From NCBI RefSeq assembly GCF_000429185.2, contig NZ_AUBJ02000001.1, positions 1,550,001-1,614,000 on the forward strand: a stretch of 64,000 nucleotides of DNA. The letters are read 5' to 3'. Below, piece by piece: positions 1 through 9,747 of this stretch (the first letter of the stretch is position 1; every line of letters begins with the position of its first letter). The DNA comes from Actinoalloteichus caeruleus DSM 43889 (GTDB lineage: Bacteria; Actinomycetota; Actinomycetes; Mycobacteriales; Pseudonocardiaceae). A model generated the notes under the pieces. The model had not been told where the DNA came from. It saw nothing but the letters and a program-made list of their open reading frames with translations, and made no database searches. Position numbers and translations under genes: made by a program.

Positions 1-1008
1 GTCCTGTCGAGTCTCGCGCTCATCGTGGGCGCGGCCGTGGTGGTCACCGCCGGGCACCTCGTCGTTCCCCGCAGCGGGGAACCGCTCCTGGCCCGCGCGG
101 TGGTCGGCGACGAGCGGGTCGAGGTCCTCGTCGTCCCGCACCGGCCCGGCCCGAACCTCGTGTACGTCGGGTCGGACCGCGCCGCCGTCGGGACCTCACC
201 GTCCACGATGGAGCCGGTCGAGCGACGGCCCGGAGCCGGGGGCGGGTGGGCGGTGGTGGACCTCGACGAGGGTCCCGCTCGGCTCTACCTGAGCCTCGGT
301 GGACGGACGGCCTCGGTGCCCGTCGACACCGGTGCTGAACCCTGGGAGGGCCGCGACATCCGGGATCCGGGTGGCCCCGAGTACGCCAGCGCGGTGCTGG
401 CGCACCTCGTCGCCGGCGGCCGGGACGAGGTTCCCTGGCCGGACGGGGGTCTGCTGGCCGAGGACGAGTCCGTGCTGCGGGGCATGGTGGGCCACCTCGC
501 GGGTGGCCGGGTGCACGTCGTGTCCGACACCTCCCCGCGGTCGCTGGCGGCACGCCGGGTCGTCGTCGAGGCCGCCGCCGATCACCGCGTGCGGTTGGTG
601 CCGCTGGCGTCCGACGCCGACCACACCCTGGTGGTCGCCGGGTGGATGGGTGCCGAGCGGGCGTTGCGGGCCGGGGCGTCGTCGGGGCGCGCGCACCACC
701 TCGCCCCGTGGTTGGTCACCCCGGAGTTGCTGTCGGAGGAGGCACGGCCCCGGTTCCCGTTGCGGGGAGGGGAGGAATCGGAACGGCGTGGCCGGTACGG
801 CGCCATGTTGGACGTCGCGTTCCCGGGTGCCAGCCCCAGCTCCAGTGGTTTCCGGTCCTGGGCGACCAGCTACCCGTCGCCGTCCGTGCCGCCGCCTCCG
901 ACGGTGCTGTACCGGTGGCGGGCGGATGCCCGCCACCCCGCGCTCCCGCCGGCACTGCCCCCGAGGGACCGTCTCGTCCCGGTGTCGGGGCCGCTGGACG
1001 CCGGATGA
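1..1008 (+). CDS. Membrane-anchored hypothetical protein, 5' end missing
   Basis: The reading frame is open from base 1 and ends at a TGA at 1006-1008; a GTG at 25 is the first in-window start, but the codons before it already read as a hydrophobic stretch (LSSLALIVGAAVVVTAGHLV), so the gene probably begins upstream of the window. That stretch looks like a signal anchor or a last membrane helix, followed by about 300 soluble, Gly/Ala/Arg-rich residues and a Pro-rich tail near residues 285-320. No catalytic motif or family was recognised. It is separated from the next gene by 1.8 kb and is probably not part of the biosynthetic cluster. Coding is supported by strong GC3 bias; function unknown. 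Confidence 0.55.
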   Translation, partial: VLSSLALIVGAAVVVTAGHLVVPRSGEPLLARAVVGDERVEVLVVPHRPGPNLVYVGSDRAAVGTSPSTMEPVERRPGAGGGWAVVDLDEGPARLYLSLGGRTASVPVDTGAEPWEGRDIRDPGGPEYASAVLAHLVAGGRDEVPWPDGGLLAEDESVLRGMVGHLAGGRVHVVSDTSPRSLAARRVVVEAAADHRVRLVPLASDADHTLVVAGWMGAERALRAGASSGRAHHLAPWLVTPELLSEEARPRFPLRGGEESERRGRYGAMLDVAFPGASPSSSGFRSWATSYPSPSVPPPPTVLYRWRADARHPALPPALPPRDRLVPVSGPLDAG

Positions 1009-2856
1009 CGCCGACCGGGTGGGGCTCGGTCACCGGGGGCCCGCGGCTGGCACCCCCACCCGGGTGGTCCTGCCGGCTCCGGGTCGGCCTCCACCCGCCG
1101 GGGTGGCGCGGAGCTCGTTGGGGTGGGTCGGCCGATCTGGTGGCGGACCGGACCGCACCCGCCCCTCGGCGTCCCCGTCCGGGCGCCGTCGCGGGATGCC
1201 GGTGCCCGGGACGCGCCGGGCTCCCCCGAGCCCGTCCCGCCGGTTGGGAACCACGGGGTGTGACGTGTTTCGCACCAGCGGTGGGGAGGGCAGGTCGCGG
1301 CGTCCGCCCGTCGTGGACGGTTGGCGGGATACCCGGGTGCGCCCGAGCTCGCCCGCGCACCTGGGCGATCCGACGCGGGGTGTCGGCAGGGTGTCCGACC
1401 GCACGGGCGGCGAGGACCAACGGTGACCACCCGTTTCCGTCGGTTTCCGTTGGCGCCCGGCGGTGTGCTGACCCGCGCGCCACCACGGCGGGCGGTTGTC
1501 ATTCGGTTAACGGAAGGAGCGGGGGCAGCCGAAAGCCCTACCCGGCGCGAGACCAACTGCCGCAGAAAACCGCCCGTTCGAGTTAAGCGCTGCCCGGCTA
1601 TCCGGCGGCCTCCGCGCAGTTCTGGGCACGTCCGACCATTCATCACGTCCCAGCTCCGATGTCCCTTTCGCTGGCCGCCCAGCTCCGAATACGGCGTGCC
1701 GACGCGGGATGCGCTCCAACCGTTCCGGTTGGGGAGGGCACGGGCGGCCGGGACTGGTAATGTGACGCGTACCGGTCACCGCCTCGGCCGATTCCACGGC
1801 GGCCCACCCGGTTGCCAGCGCGTCCTCACTCCTTTCCGCGACGAACGGGCGGTATCGACCCCGGTACCCCACAGAGGTTTCCCCACCCATGGAACTCGAC
1901 CGGCTCGACCGGATGGCGGCAATTCGCCGCATCGGCGGCGGGCATGACACGCCACGCCCCGACACGGCGTCGGACACCGGTCGGCTGGCGGATCTCGACG
2001 GTCGACGGGGACGGTCCCCGGCCGTGGCATCCGGGGCGACGCGCGGCGCGCCGGGCATCCCCGCCGGAACGGCCAGGCGGGCCCCACCAGGCAGAGCGCG
2101 CTCATCGCGCCCGCACCGCCAGCGGCCCGAGCCCGCGAGGAGCGGCGCCTTGCGCCGTTGGCGCCGGGGACCCCGGGGCGGGGGTCGACGGCGGGTGGGG
2201 AACGGGGTGGCGCCCACCTCGCCCCGGTGCATCCGCGACTCCCGGCCGTCTTTCCTCCGATTCCGTCGGAACGCGTCAAGGGATTGTCCACACCCGCGGC
2301 ATTCGCGTCCCGGCTTCCTCACCTCCTCGGGGCTCTTCCCCGGGGCGTCCTCCCGATACGAGGGGGACGTGGCGATGCCACTCGCCCCTCTCGCGGCGAT
2401 ACGAGGAATACCCGAGTGGCGGTGGATGCTTCCAGGCCCGTCGGGTACCGGGCCCGCCGTTCGGGGCCGGTGCGGAGGGCGCCCGAGGCAAACGCGACGC
2501 GCTTCTCGTACCGGTTGTGGCTGTCGCAGTTTCGTGAGGTTAGGATCAGGGAAAAAGTCCCAGAACTCCTTCGGCCAGGTGCGAACCGCGTCGTCACCGT
2601 TCGGGCATCGCAGGGCCCGACGCCGGGAAAGAACCGAATACCGGGTCCAGGAGGACGAACACGGGCCGCTTCGCCGCGAAGACCGAAGCGACGAGGCCGG
2701 AAGTGCGGACCCTGGATGGCGGTGCGCGTTCGGATCGCACCGGAACTCTGCTGGACGCCTCGGTCCGTCGACCGGTGTCCGTTATGTCGAACGATCGCCA
2801 AAGACGGGGAATAACCGACTTACCGCGAGGCCGCAGCAGAAAGGAAGTACCGGAGC
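1009..2856. other. Long intergenic region, no gene supported
   Basis: Several open frames cross this 1.8 kb stretch on both strands, but none has a good ribosome binding site, a recognisable domain or the consistent third-position GC bias of the neighbours. The part from about 2500 to 2830 is less GC-rich and probably holds the promoter of the SDR gene. Nothing else was recognised. Confidence 0.5.
2541..2546 (+). promoter_or_regulatory. Candidate -10 box (TAGGAT) upstream of the SDR gene
   Basis: TAGGAT matches the actinobacterial TANNNT -10 pattern and sits in a locally AT-richer stretch about 310 bases before the SDR start. No convincing -35 hexamer is visible, so this is a weak call. Confidence 0.25.
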
Positions 2857-3543
2857 GTGCTGCTCGAGAACAAGATCGCCGTGGTCTACGGTGCCGGAAG
2901 CGCGCTGGGTGGTGCGGTGGCCCGGGCGTTCGCCCGCGAGCGCGCGTACGTCTTCCTCGCCGAGCGGGACATGGCCGCCCTCGAACCCGTGGCGAGTCGC
3001 ATCGCGGAGGCGGGCGGCGTCGCCGAGGTCGCCGCGGTGGACCCGCTCGATCCCCGCGCCGTCCGCGCCCACATCGACGAGGTGACCTCCTGGGCGGGTG
3101 GTCCGCACATCCTGTTCAACGCGGTGCCCCTTCCCCGCACCACCAGCACCGCCCTGGTGGACGCGTCGGTGACCGAACTGGTCGATGCGCTCAACCGGCA
3201 GGTGGCGGCCCAGCTGATCACCGCGCAGGCCGCCGCCAGGCAGATGACGAGGAGCGGGTCGGGGGTGATCCTCACCGTGTCGGGAACCGCGTGGACGGGT
3301 GGCGGCGGCACGACGGGGCAGGACGGGGCGGGGCTCGGCGACACCGTCGTCGAGGCGATGTCGGACCGGCTCGCCCGGGAGCTCGGCGATCGGGGAGTCC
3401 GGGTCGTCTGCCTGCGATCCGGAATGCTGGCGGCGCCTCCCGCCGCGACCGGCGCCTCGGGGGCCCGCGCGAGGTCACCCCTGGACGTCGACCTCGCGGC
3501 GGCGGCCGAGACGATCCTCCTCGCCGCCGCCGGGCGGGGTTGA
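2857..3543 (+). CDS. SDR-family protein with lost catalytic Tyr/Lys
   Basis: 228 residues starting at GTG 2857, preceded by AAAGGAAG. The N-terminus has the SDR Rossmann nucleotide loop (VVYGAGSALGGAV, about residues 9-21), and the usual alternating pattern continues, including the serine of the catalytic strand (VSGTAW, about residue 146). Where the family has YxxxK, this protein reads AGLGD before VVEAMSDRLA, so both tyrosine and lysine appear replaced by Ala and Asp. It may therefore bind nucleotide without being a normal reductase, or act as a partner subunit. It stands alone, far from both neighbours. A role as the ketoreductase of a beta-hydroxy acid or sugar step would have been the obvious guess, but the missing residues argue against it. 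Confidence 0.75.
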   Translation: MLLENKIAVVYGAGSALGGAVARAFARERAYVFLAERDMAALEPVASRIAEAGGVAEVAAVDPLDPRAVRAHIDEVTSWAGGPHILFNAVPLPRTTSTALVDASVTELVDALNRQVAAQLITAQAAARQMTRSGSGVILTVSGTAWTGGGGTTGQDGAGLGDTVVEAMSDRLARELGDRGVRVVCLRSGMLAAPPAATGASGARARSPLDVDLAAAAETILLAAAGRG

Positions 3544-4201
3544 CCCGCCACCCCGGCCGTCCGGCCGGTGGCCACCGCATGGGAACGGTTTCGGCCGCGC
3601 CCGGCGTGACCCGGACTTCCGAGTGCTCGGGGTGGCGGTGGCCGGCGGCGCCGTCCCGTCACGCGTCCACGCTCGTCTCCGGCGGGCGTGGGCGCCCCCG
3701 CACTCCGGTGCCACCCGACCCCGCCCAGCCCGGTGCCGACCGGCTGGCACCGCCGACCCGGCGGACGCGACACCGGCAGTCGGGCGGGTCCCGTCCGCAC
3801 CGGCGCGGCGACCGTGGGCCGAGGTCTGGTTCCGCCAGCCGGCCGGTTCGGTCCCGTCCGGTCACGAGCACCGAGACCGGCGACCGTCGGATCGTGCGCC
3901 GGCGAGGTGCGGCACGCCGGCCGGCCACGGGGGTGGCGGCGGACCGGTCGGGTCGGGTGCCCCGGGTCAGTGCGGCGGCGGTCGTGCGCGGGCGCCGAGC
4001 CGCACCAGGCCGGGTCCGCCTCGCGGGCACCTCCCCGGGGCCACGCACTCGCGGTGACCCTCCCAGCCGGGATGGTCCGACGGCCCCCGTGGCGATCCCT
4101 CCGCCGTCGAGGCGGGTGAACCGCTCTCGCGGGCGAACGCGAGGCGGCGGGCAGGACGGGCGGGCCCGCCTCGGCGTCGGGTGCCGGGGCCCTGCCCGGC
4201 A
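3544..4201. other. Intergenic region between convergent genes
   Basis: About 660 bases of GC-rich sequence between the SDR gene and the secreted hydrolase. Frames here lack start context and recognisable products. Apart from the palindrome at its right end nothing was seen. Confidence 0.5.
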
Positions 4202-4227
4202 CGGCCGACCACCGCGGTGGTCGGCCG
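4202..4227 (-). terminator. Perfect 26-base palindrome, terminator of secreted hydrolase
   Basis: A perfect inverted repeat (GGCCGACCACCG with its complement, extended by one C-G pair) lies eight bases past the stop of the minus-strand hydrolase gene. There is no U-tract, as is common in high-GC actinomycetes. Confidence 0.65.
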
Positions 4228-4234
4228 GTGGTGC

Positions 4235-5287
4235 TCAGCCCACGCAGTTGGTCAGCTCGTCCGGAACCGGCCCTCCGGTGGACGCTCCGAAGAACAGCTC
4301 GGCGCAGTCGATCAGGAACTCGGGGTTCTCCTGCGCCACGAAGTGGCCGGCATCGGGTGCGATGACCGGGCGCACGTCGTCGGCGACGTGCTCGAAGGAG
4401 GCCGGAATGGCCTCACCGAACGCGTACTCGGCGCCCATCGCGAGCACCGGGATGTCGATCTTCGGTTCGGCGTGCGCCAGGTTGTCGGCCGCGTCCTCGG
4501 GGAAAGCCCGGTAGTACTCGTAGCCGGCGGAGCGGACGGCGGGATCGGAGTACGCCTCGAAGTAGACCTCCTGGGAGATCCGGTCGGGGCGGTAACTGCC
4601 GTCGTAGAGATAGCCCAGGTACACCTCCACGTCCTCGTCGTCGAGGATTTCCTCGGGAACGGGGGCCGGGGCCATGTTGAACTGGAAGTGGAAGCTCGCC
4701 GAAAAGATGTCCTCGAGGCCGAGTCCGGCCAGCGGGGCCTCGATCACCGCCAGTTTGTTGACCTCCTGGGGAAAGTCCCGCGCGTAGTTGTAGGCGACCA
4801 TCGCTCCGAGGTCGTGCCCCATGAGGGCGACTTCCTCGTATCCCAGTTCGCGCACCGCCGCGCGAATTCGGTGCGCCGTGGTGGCCTTGTCGAATCCGTC
4901 CTCGGGAATCTCGGAGTCCCCCAGTCCGGGGAGGTCGAACGCCAGCACGGTGTGCGTCCTGGCGAGGTCGGGCATGACCTCGTTCCAGTGGTACCAGGTT
5001 TCGGGCCAGCCGTGCAGGAGGACCAGTGGTGGGCCCTCACCGGTGCGCACGTAGTGGAGGCCGATTCCGTCCACGTCGACGGTGCCGTGCTCGTAGCCGG
5101 TGTGCTCCGCGCCCGCCAGCGGCGCCGGGCCCCGGTCCTCGTCGAAGGCCGCGGCGCTGGTCGAGACCAGCATCGTGCCAGCCAGCAGGCCCGCTACCAG
5201 CAGGCGTCCCCGTCTCGCGCCGCGTCGAACCGACACCCGGCCGTGCGGCTCGCGAGTGCCACCGAACGCGTTGTCCCCAGTTGTCAT
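4235..5287 (-). CDS. Secreted alpha/beta hydrolase, epoxide hydrolase type
   Basis: 350 residues from ATG 5287. The N-terminus has an arginine-rich n-region, a hydrophobic segment (LLVAGLLAGTMLV) and an AAA cleavage site around residue 48, so the enzyme is exported; the RRGARRGR stretch could suit Tat. The mature part is an epoxide hydrolase/haloalkane dehalogenase-type fold: oxyanion-hole HGWPETW, nucleophile elbow GHDLGA with Asp as nucleophile, and catalytic His in DAGHFVAQENPE. An Asp rather than Ser nucleophile favours hydrolysis of epoxides or C-halogen bonds over esters. Enediyne clusters encode cytoplasmic epoxide hydrolases (SgcF type), but this one carries a signal peptide, so it may instead act outside the cell, for example in detoxification. 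It faces away from the AraC gene and shares no operon. Confidence 0.85.
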   Translation of the reverse strand: MTTGDNAFGGTREPHGRVSVRRGARRGRLLVAGLLAGTMLVSTSAAAFDEDRGPAPLAGAEHTGYEHGTVDVDGIGLHYVRTGEGPPLVLLHGWPETWYHWNEVMPDLARTHTVLAFDLPGLGDSEIPEDGFDKATTAHRIRAAVRELGYEEVALMGHDLGAMVAYNYARDFPQEVNKLAVIEAPLAGLGLEDIFSASFHFQFNMAPAPVPEEILDDEDVEVYLGYLYDGSYRPDRISQEVYFEAYSDPAVRSAGYEYYRAFPEDAADNLAHAEPKIDIPVLAMGAEYAFGEAIPASFEHVADDVRPVIAPDAGHFVAQENPEFLIDCAELFFGASTGGPVPDELTNCVG

Positions 5288-6790
5288 CAGCGATCCCGTC
5301 TACGCTCCGTGCGGCAAGTCCTGATCACCCGGCCGACATCTTTGCTCACGGAAGCAAGAACGTCCAGGTGCCGGATCCAGCGAAACGAGGGGGAGGACCA
5401 GTGCTCCTACGGGGACACCGTGTTCCACGCCTGGATTCGCGCTGGCCAAGCTGGTCGGAATGCGGGTGAACACTGTTATGCCCCACCCGGGGCTGACCGC
5501 CCCGGGAGGGTTTACCGACAGCGGTCCGATCGGGTGAGAAAATCACCACCCGCCCCCGGGAACGGAAGCCCGGCGCCCGTCGGCGCTGGTTCTCCACGGC
5601 ACCCGGAATGGGAGCGGGAACGGGCCCGGTGGGGCGGCGACGGCTCACGCACGGGGAGGGTCGTCGACTGGGTCGTCCCGGTCGGGCGGCGAGATCATCC
5701 ACCGGGGTCGTGGCGGCCCCATACCCGGAGACACCCCGGCTCGCCAAGAGGCCCGGATGACTACCACAAACCGTCCGCACCGGGGCCCCGGGAATGGTTC
5801 ACTGCCGTGGACAGTCCGCAAGTTTGAAGTGGACGGGGCAACGGGGGCGCTGTGAGGATCTGTCGTCAAAGGAATCCGGGGAAAACACCCCGTCCGATTG
5901 GGGGCGCCTTGCGCAGTGGTCAGCAGGCTCGCGGACCTCGCCACCGGGCACTCGGGGGGCCAACCGGAGCCGAGTCCGCCTCCGGGGCGGGTACTCGCTC
6001 CAGTTCGACAGAACATCACCGGAGGATGTCGATGTTCCGCCGTGGTACCAGTTCCCGGAAAACGCCGGTCACCCTTTTCGGGGAGCCGGCCACGGATCAT
6101 CGGGACACGAGTCCGTCCGCGTCGGAATCCTATTCCGGCGACCCCGTGCGGCGTGCCGCCGGGTGGTGGCGGTGATCCCGCTACCCGGCTGGTCGAGGCG
6201 ACGGGAGATCGGACCGGACCACCCGTGTGGAAACCGACCGCCGGTACCGGAACCAGAACGGGCTCACGTTCCGCGTCACCGTTCTCGTTCGTGGTCCCCG
6301 GCGCTCGTCGCCGGTGCCGAGCATCCCGGACCGAGTGGTTCGGGGGCTGTCCCCGACCACGCGGTGACCGCCGATGTGGTGGGCGGGCCGGGGCTCGGGC
6401 GGACGCGGCGCGGCTCGCCGTCCGTCCGGGACGACGATGCCACCGGCGCGGCACCGGTCCCGCCGGTGTCGAGGCGGGGTCGTCGCTGGTCGGGCTCGGA
6501 TCACGACCTCACCAGCGGCTCGGCCCGGGCCGGCCCTCGGCGGGCTGGCCGGAGCGGGGCGACCCTGATCCCGGCCGGCTCCGGGAGCGACCGGGAGCCG
6601 AGCGGTGCCGGAGCACCGGGCTCCACGGTCGCTGGGGGCTCGGCGGGCGACGCCCTTCCCCTCCTGCTCGGGGACTCCGCACCGACACGCGTGCCTCCAC
6701 TCCGGCGCCGCCACCGGGCCGCGAACGCGCACACCGAACTTCACTCCGCCGGACCGACGGCGACCCGGCTCCAAGTCGAACGGAGGAGAT
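5288..6790. other. Divergent intergenic region between hydrolase and AraC genes
   Basis: 1.5 kb between two divergent genes. The stretch at about 5800-5900 is less GC-rich and could hold promoters. The long plus-strand frames that run into the AraC start do not show coding bias or a start site. No domain-bearing frame was found. Confidence 0.45.
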
Positions 6791-7690
6791 ATGACATCGG
6801 GGGTTGAGAAAGCGGTCGAGCGTGTCATCGAGATGATGTACGACCACCTCGGCGAGCAGTTGACGATCGACGATCTGGCGCGGACCGCGCTGTTCAGCAA
6901 ATTCCACTTCACCCGGGTGTTCCAGCGGATCACCGGTGTGTCCCCCGGCCGTTTCCTGTCGGCGATCCGGTTGGCGAGGGCGAAGGAGTTGTTGGTCTCG
7001 ACCAGCCTCACCGTCGCCGAGATCAGCCACCTGGTGGGCTACTCGAGCATCGGCACCTTCAGCTCGCGGTTCCGGTACAGCGTGGGTGTCTCGCCCACCA
7101 CCTACCGCCAGTGCGACGGGTCGGTGTCCGAGCCCTTCGGGCGAGCGGTGCCCGAGCAGCCGACGGGACCGGCGAGCCGCGTCCGGGGGACCGTGGAGTC
7201 GGCGGTGTGGGACTGCTCACGGGTCATCTTCCTGGGGTTGTTCGCCGGTCGCCTCCCCGAGGGGGAACCCGCCGAGTGCGTGGTGCTGGACGGGCCCGGT
7301 CCGTACACGATGGACCGGGTTCCGGCCGGGATCTGGTACGTCCTCGCGCACGCGCTGCCAGCGGGCCGTCCGCACCGCGGGTGGGGGGACCGCGCGGCCG
7401 GGCCACCCGCCGAACGAACCCTCCTCGGTACCACCGGCCCGGTCACGGTGGAGGCGGAGGGAGTGTGCGCCGCGGACGTCACCCTGCGGCCGCGCTCCAT
7501 CTTCGATCCGCCGATCCTGTTGGCGAGCGCCTCGGACCGCTGCCGGGCGCGGGACCGGCTCGTCGACCTCCGGGGCGGTCAGCGGGATGGCGGGCAGCCG
7601 GACGGGCCGGGGGGTTCCGTCCCGCTCCCCCGGGTGGCTGACGCTCGCCCGTCCGGCGCCGTACGAGAACCGGCCGGCGGAGGCTTGTGA
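6791..7690 (+). CDS. AraC-family transcriptional regulator
   Basis: 299 residues from ATG 6791, with an excellent GGAGGAG site. The DNA-binding domain is at the N-terminus: two helix-turn-helix motifs within residues 5-105, ending in the family signature VGYSSIGTFSSRFRYSVGVSPTTYR. The remaining 190 residues are an effector-type domain without a recognised ligand site. This HTH-first order differs from classical AraC and is common in actinobacterial two-domain regulators. It lies directly before the flavin monooxygenase/SgcJ pair and may be a pathway regulator; enediyne loci such as C-1027 also encode an AraC-type protein. Target genes are not shown by the sequence. Confidence 0.88.
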   Translation: MTSGVEKAVERVIEMMYDHLGEQLTIDDLARTALFSKFHFTRVFQRITGVSPGRFLSAIRLARAKELLVSTSLTVAEISHLVGYSSIGTFSSRFRYSVGVSPTTYRQCDGSVSEPFGRAVPEQPTGPASRVRGTVESAVWDCSRVIFLGLFAGRLPEGEPAECVVLDGPGPYTMDRVPAGIWYVLAHALPAGRPHRGWGDRAAGPPAERTLLGTTGPVTVEAEGVCAADVTLRPRSIFDPPILLASASDRCRARDRLVDLRGGQRDGGQPDGPGGSVPLPRVADARPSGAVREPAGGGL

Positions 7691-7698
7691 CGGTGGTC

Positions 7699-7732
7699 CT
7701 CACCGCTCCGGACCCACGTCCGGAGCGGTGAG
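7699..7732 (+). terminator. Terminator hairpin of the AraC gene
   Basis: A perfect 15-base stem (CTCACCGCTCCGGAC with its complement) around a four-base CCAC loop begins eight bases after the AraC stop codon. Confidence 0.75.
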
Positions 7733-8542
7733 CGGACCGCCGTCAGGTCCGGGTGGCGGCGGCGGTCGAGCCTGGTGCCCTCCCAGGCGGAGGACCTGAT
7801 CCGGTCGTCGTGCACCGACCGGGCCGCCGCCTGGCACGGCCTGTCCGAGGTCGAGCCCGGCCGAGCGGGTCGGTTCGCTGGCCGCGCCGGGCTTCCTGGG
7901 GGCACGCGGCCCCAGGGCGAGCCAGCGGGTGGCCGGGGCTGGGTTCGCGGGAGCCGGGTGGATGGGGGTCGCCGCACGGCCGAGGTGTGGACGGGGACGC
8001 CCCGCTCCCCCCGGCCGTCGGTGCCGCCTCAGGCCTGACGGGTCCCGGTGGCGGCCCGCTCGTTGCCCCGCGCGGTCTCGCGTCCCGCCGGCCGCGCGGT
8101 GCCCCCCGCGCTGTCGCCCCCACCGGAGCCGAAGCCCGTGCCACGGCGAGCCACGGGTGCCCCGAGGACTGACGGGGTGGGTCGCGGAGCCAACCGGGGA
8201 ACGCCCTGTCCCGCGAGGCGCCGAGCCCGGCTCCACCCGGCCCGCTCGAACCGGGTTCGAGGGCGGCACCACCTCCTCACGGACCGTTCCGGTGGCCGCC
8301 CTGGCCAGTCTGGCCGCGCGGTTCCGCACGGCGACCTGGTGCGCCACGGGGCATCGACCCTGCTGGGCCACGCCCCGCCCTGGTCCCGGCACGGTGGAAG
8401 ATGCGGCCGCCGGCGCCGGTGCGGAAGTGTCGGACTGCGTACCTCGTCCCCGCACCGCCTGGGGGTAGGCGCACGGCTCCACGGCGCTGACAGGACACCG
8501 GGTACCACCAGAACCGTCGTCGCTCGCACTCAGGGAGGACAT
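7733..8542. other. Intergenic region before flavin monooxygenase
   Basis: About 800 bases of very GC-rich DNA. Frames run through it on both strands but none has start context or a recognisable product; the long plus frame that enters the monooxygenase gene is an open reading frame artefact. Presumably contains the monooxygenase promoter. Confidence 0.45.
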
Positions 8543-9721
8543 GTGTCGACCACTCAGGTTCCGACGAGGGAGGAACTCGTCCGCCGCGCCTCCGAGGCGG
8601 CGCCGGTGCTCCGGGCCAACTCGACCTGGTCGGAGCGCAACCGGCGGTTGCACGAGGACACCGTCGCGGCGCTCGCCGAAGCCGGTGTGTTCCGCCTGCG
8701 CACCCCTGCCCGGTACGGCGGGTACGAGGCCGACACGGGAACGCTGCTGGACGTGGTCGCCGAACTCGGCGCGGCAGACGGGGCCGCTTCCTGGGTCAGT
8801 TCGGTCTACTGCATCCCCACCTGGATGGCGTGCCAGTTCCCGGACGAGGTGCAGGACGAGGTCTTCGCCACCCCGGACGTGCGGATCTGCGGGACGTTGA
8901 GTCCCAGCGCCGTCGCCACGCCGGTCGGCGGGGGCATCAGGGTCAACGGCAAGTGGGGTTTCATCAGCGGTGCCCTGCACGCCCAGTGGCAGGAGATCAT
9001 CGCCGTGCTGGTCCCCGAGGACGGTGAGCCCTACCCCGTCGTCGCGCTCGTCCCGCTGTCGGACCTGTTGGTCGTCGACGACTGGCACACCTCGGGGCTG
9101 AAGGGGACCGGCAGCGTCAGCACCGTGGCCCAGGACGTGTTCGTTCCCGAGGAGCGGGTGCTCCCGCTGCCGGTGGTCCTCGAGGGCCGGACCGCGTCGG
9201 AGGGCAACGCGGGCACGGCGATCTACCGGAACCCGCTGCTCCCGGTCGCCGCCGCGTCGTCCGTCGGCACGATGGTGGGTCTGGCGAGGGCGGCTCGGGA
9301 GGGCTTCCTCCGGCGGCTGCCCACCCGCAAGATCACCTACACCGCGTACGAGAGCCAGCGGGACGCCCCGCTGACGCACCTGCAGGTCGCCGAGGCCTCG
9401 ATGAAGGTCGACCAGGCCGAGTTCCACGCTCGCCGGCTCACGTCCCTGGTCGACGCCAGTGGCGTCGACCAGGAGTGGGACCTGCTCGACCGGGTTCGCG
9501 CGCGGGCCGACATGGGCGCGACGTGCCGGCTGGCGAAGGAGGCCGTCGACGTCCTCGCCTCGGCCAGCGGCGGTTCCTCGATCTACGAGGACGTCCCGAT
9601 GCAGCGGATCGTGCGTGACGTCCAGGCGATGACGTTGCACGCGCTGATGAACCCCAACACGAACGCGGAGCTGTACGGCCGGGTCCTGTGCGGCCTGGAG
9701 CCGAACACCCAGTACGTCTGA
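8543..9721 (+). CDS. Acyl-CoA-dehydrogenase-fold flavin monooxygenase
   Basis: 392 residues from GTG 8543, preceded by GGGAGG at about eight bases. The sequence follows the acyl-CoA dehydrogenase/group D flavin monooxygenase fold: an N-terminal helical region (residues 1-105), a central beta domain with GKWGFISGALHAQW around residue 140, and a C-terminal four-helix domain ending with a SGGSSIYEDVPMQRIVRDVQA-like segment. Members hydroxylate phenols or oxidise the amine of nucleotide-linked amino sugars (KijD3 type), using FADH2 or FMNH2 from a separate reductase. No reductase is seen in the window. It is followed 26 bases later by an SgcJ/EcaC-family gene, and then by the sugar methyltransferase and aminotransferase, so either aromatic hydroxylation or amino-sugar N-oxidation is possible. 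Confidence 0.85.
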   Translation: MSTTQVPTREELVRRASEAAPVLRANSTWSERNRRLHEDTVAALAEAGVFRLRTPARYGGYEADTGTLLDVVAELGAADGAASWVSSVYCIPTWMACQFPDEVQDEVFATPDVRICGTLSPSAVATPVGGGIRVNGKWGFISGALHAQWQEIIAVLVPEDGEPYPVVALVPLSDLLVVDDWHTSGLKGTGSVSTVAQDVFVPEERVLPLPVVLEGRTASEGNAGTAIYRNPLLPVAAASSVGTMVGLARAAREGFLRRLPTRKITYTAYESQRDAPLTHLQVAEASMKVDQAEFHARRLTSLVDASGVDQEWDLLDRVRARADMGATCRLAKEAVDVLASASGGSSIYEDVPMQRIVRDVQAMTLHALMNPNTNAELYGRVLCGLEPNTQYV

Positions 9722-9747
9722 CCACCACTCGGATCGAAGGGACGACC

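Noticed and set aside
299-1586. Plus-strand frames past the first gene
   Set aside because: Low-complexity Arg/Pro/Gly translations, no ribosome binding site and no coding bias.
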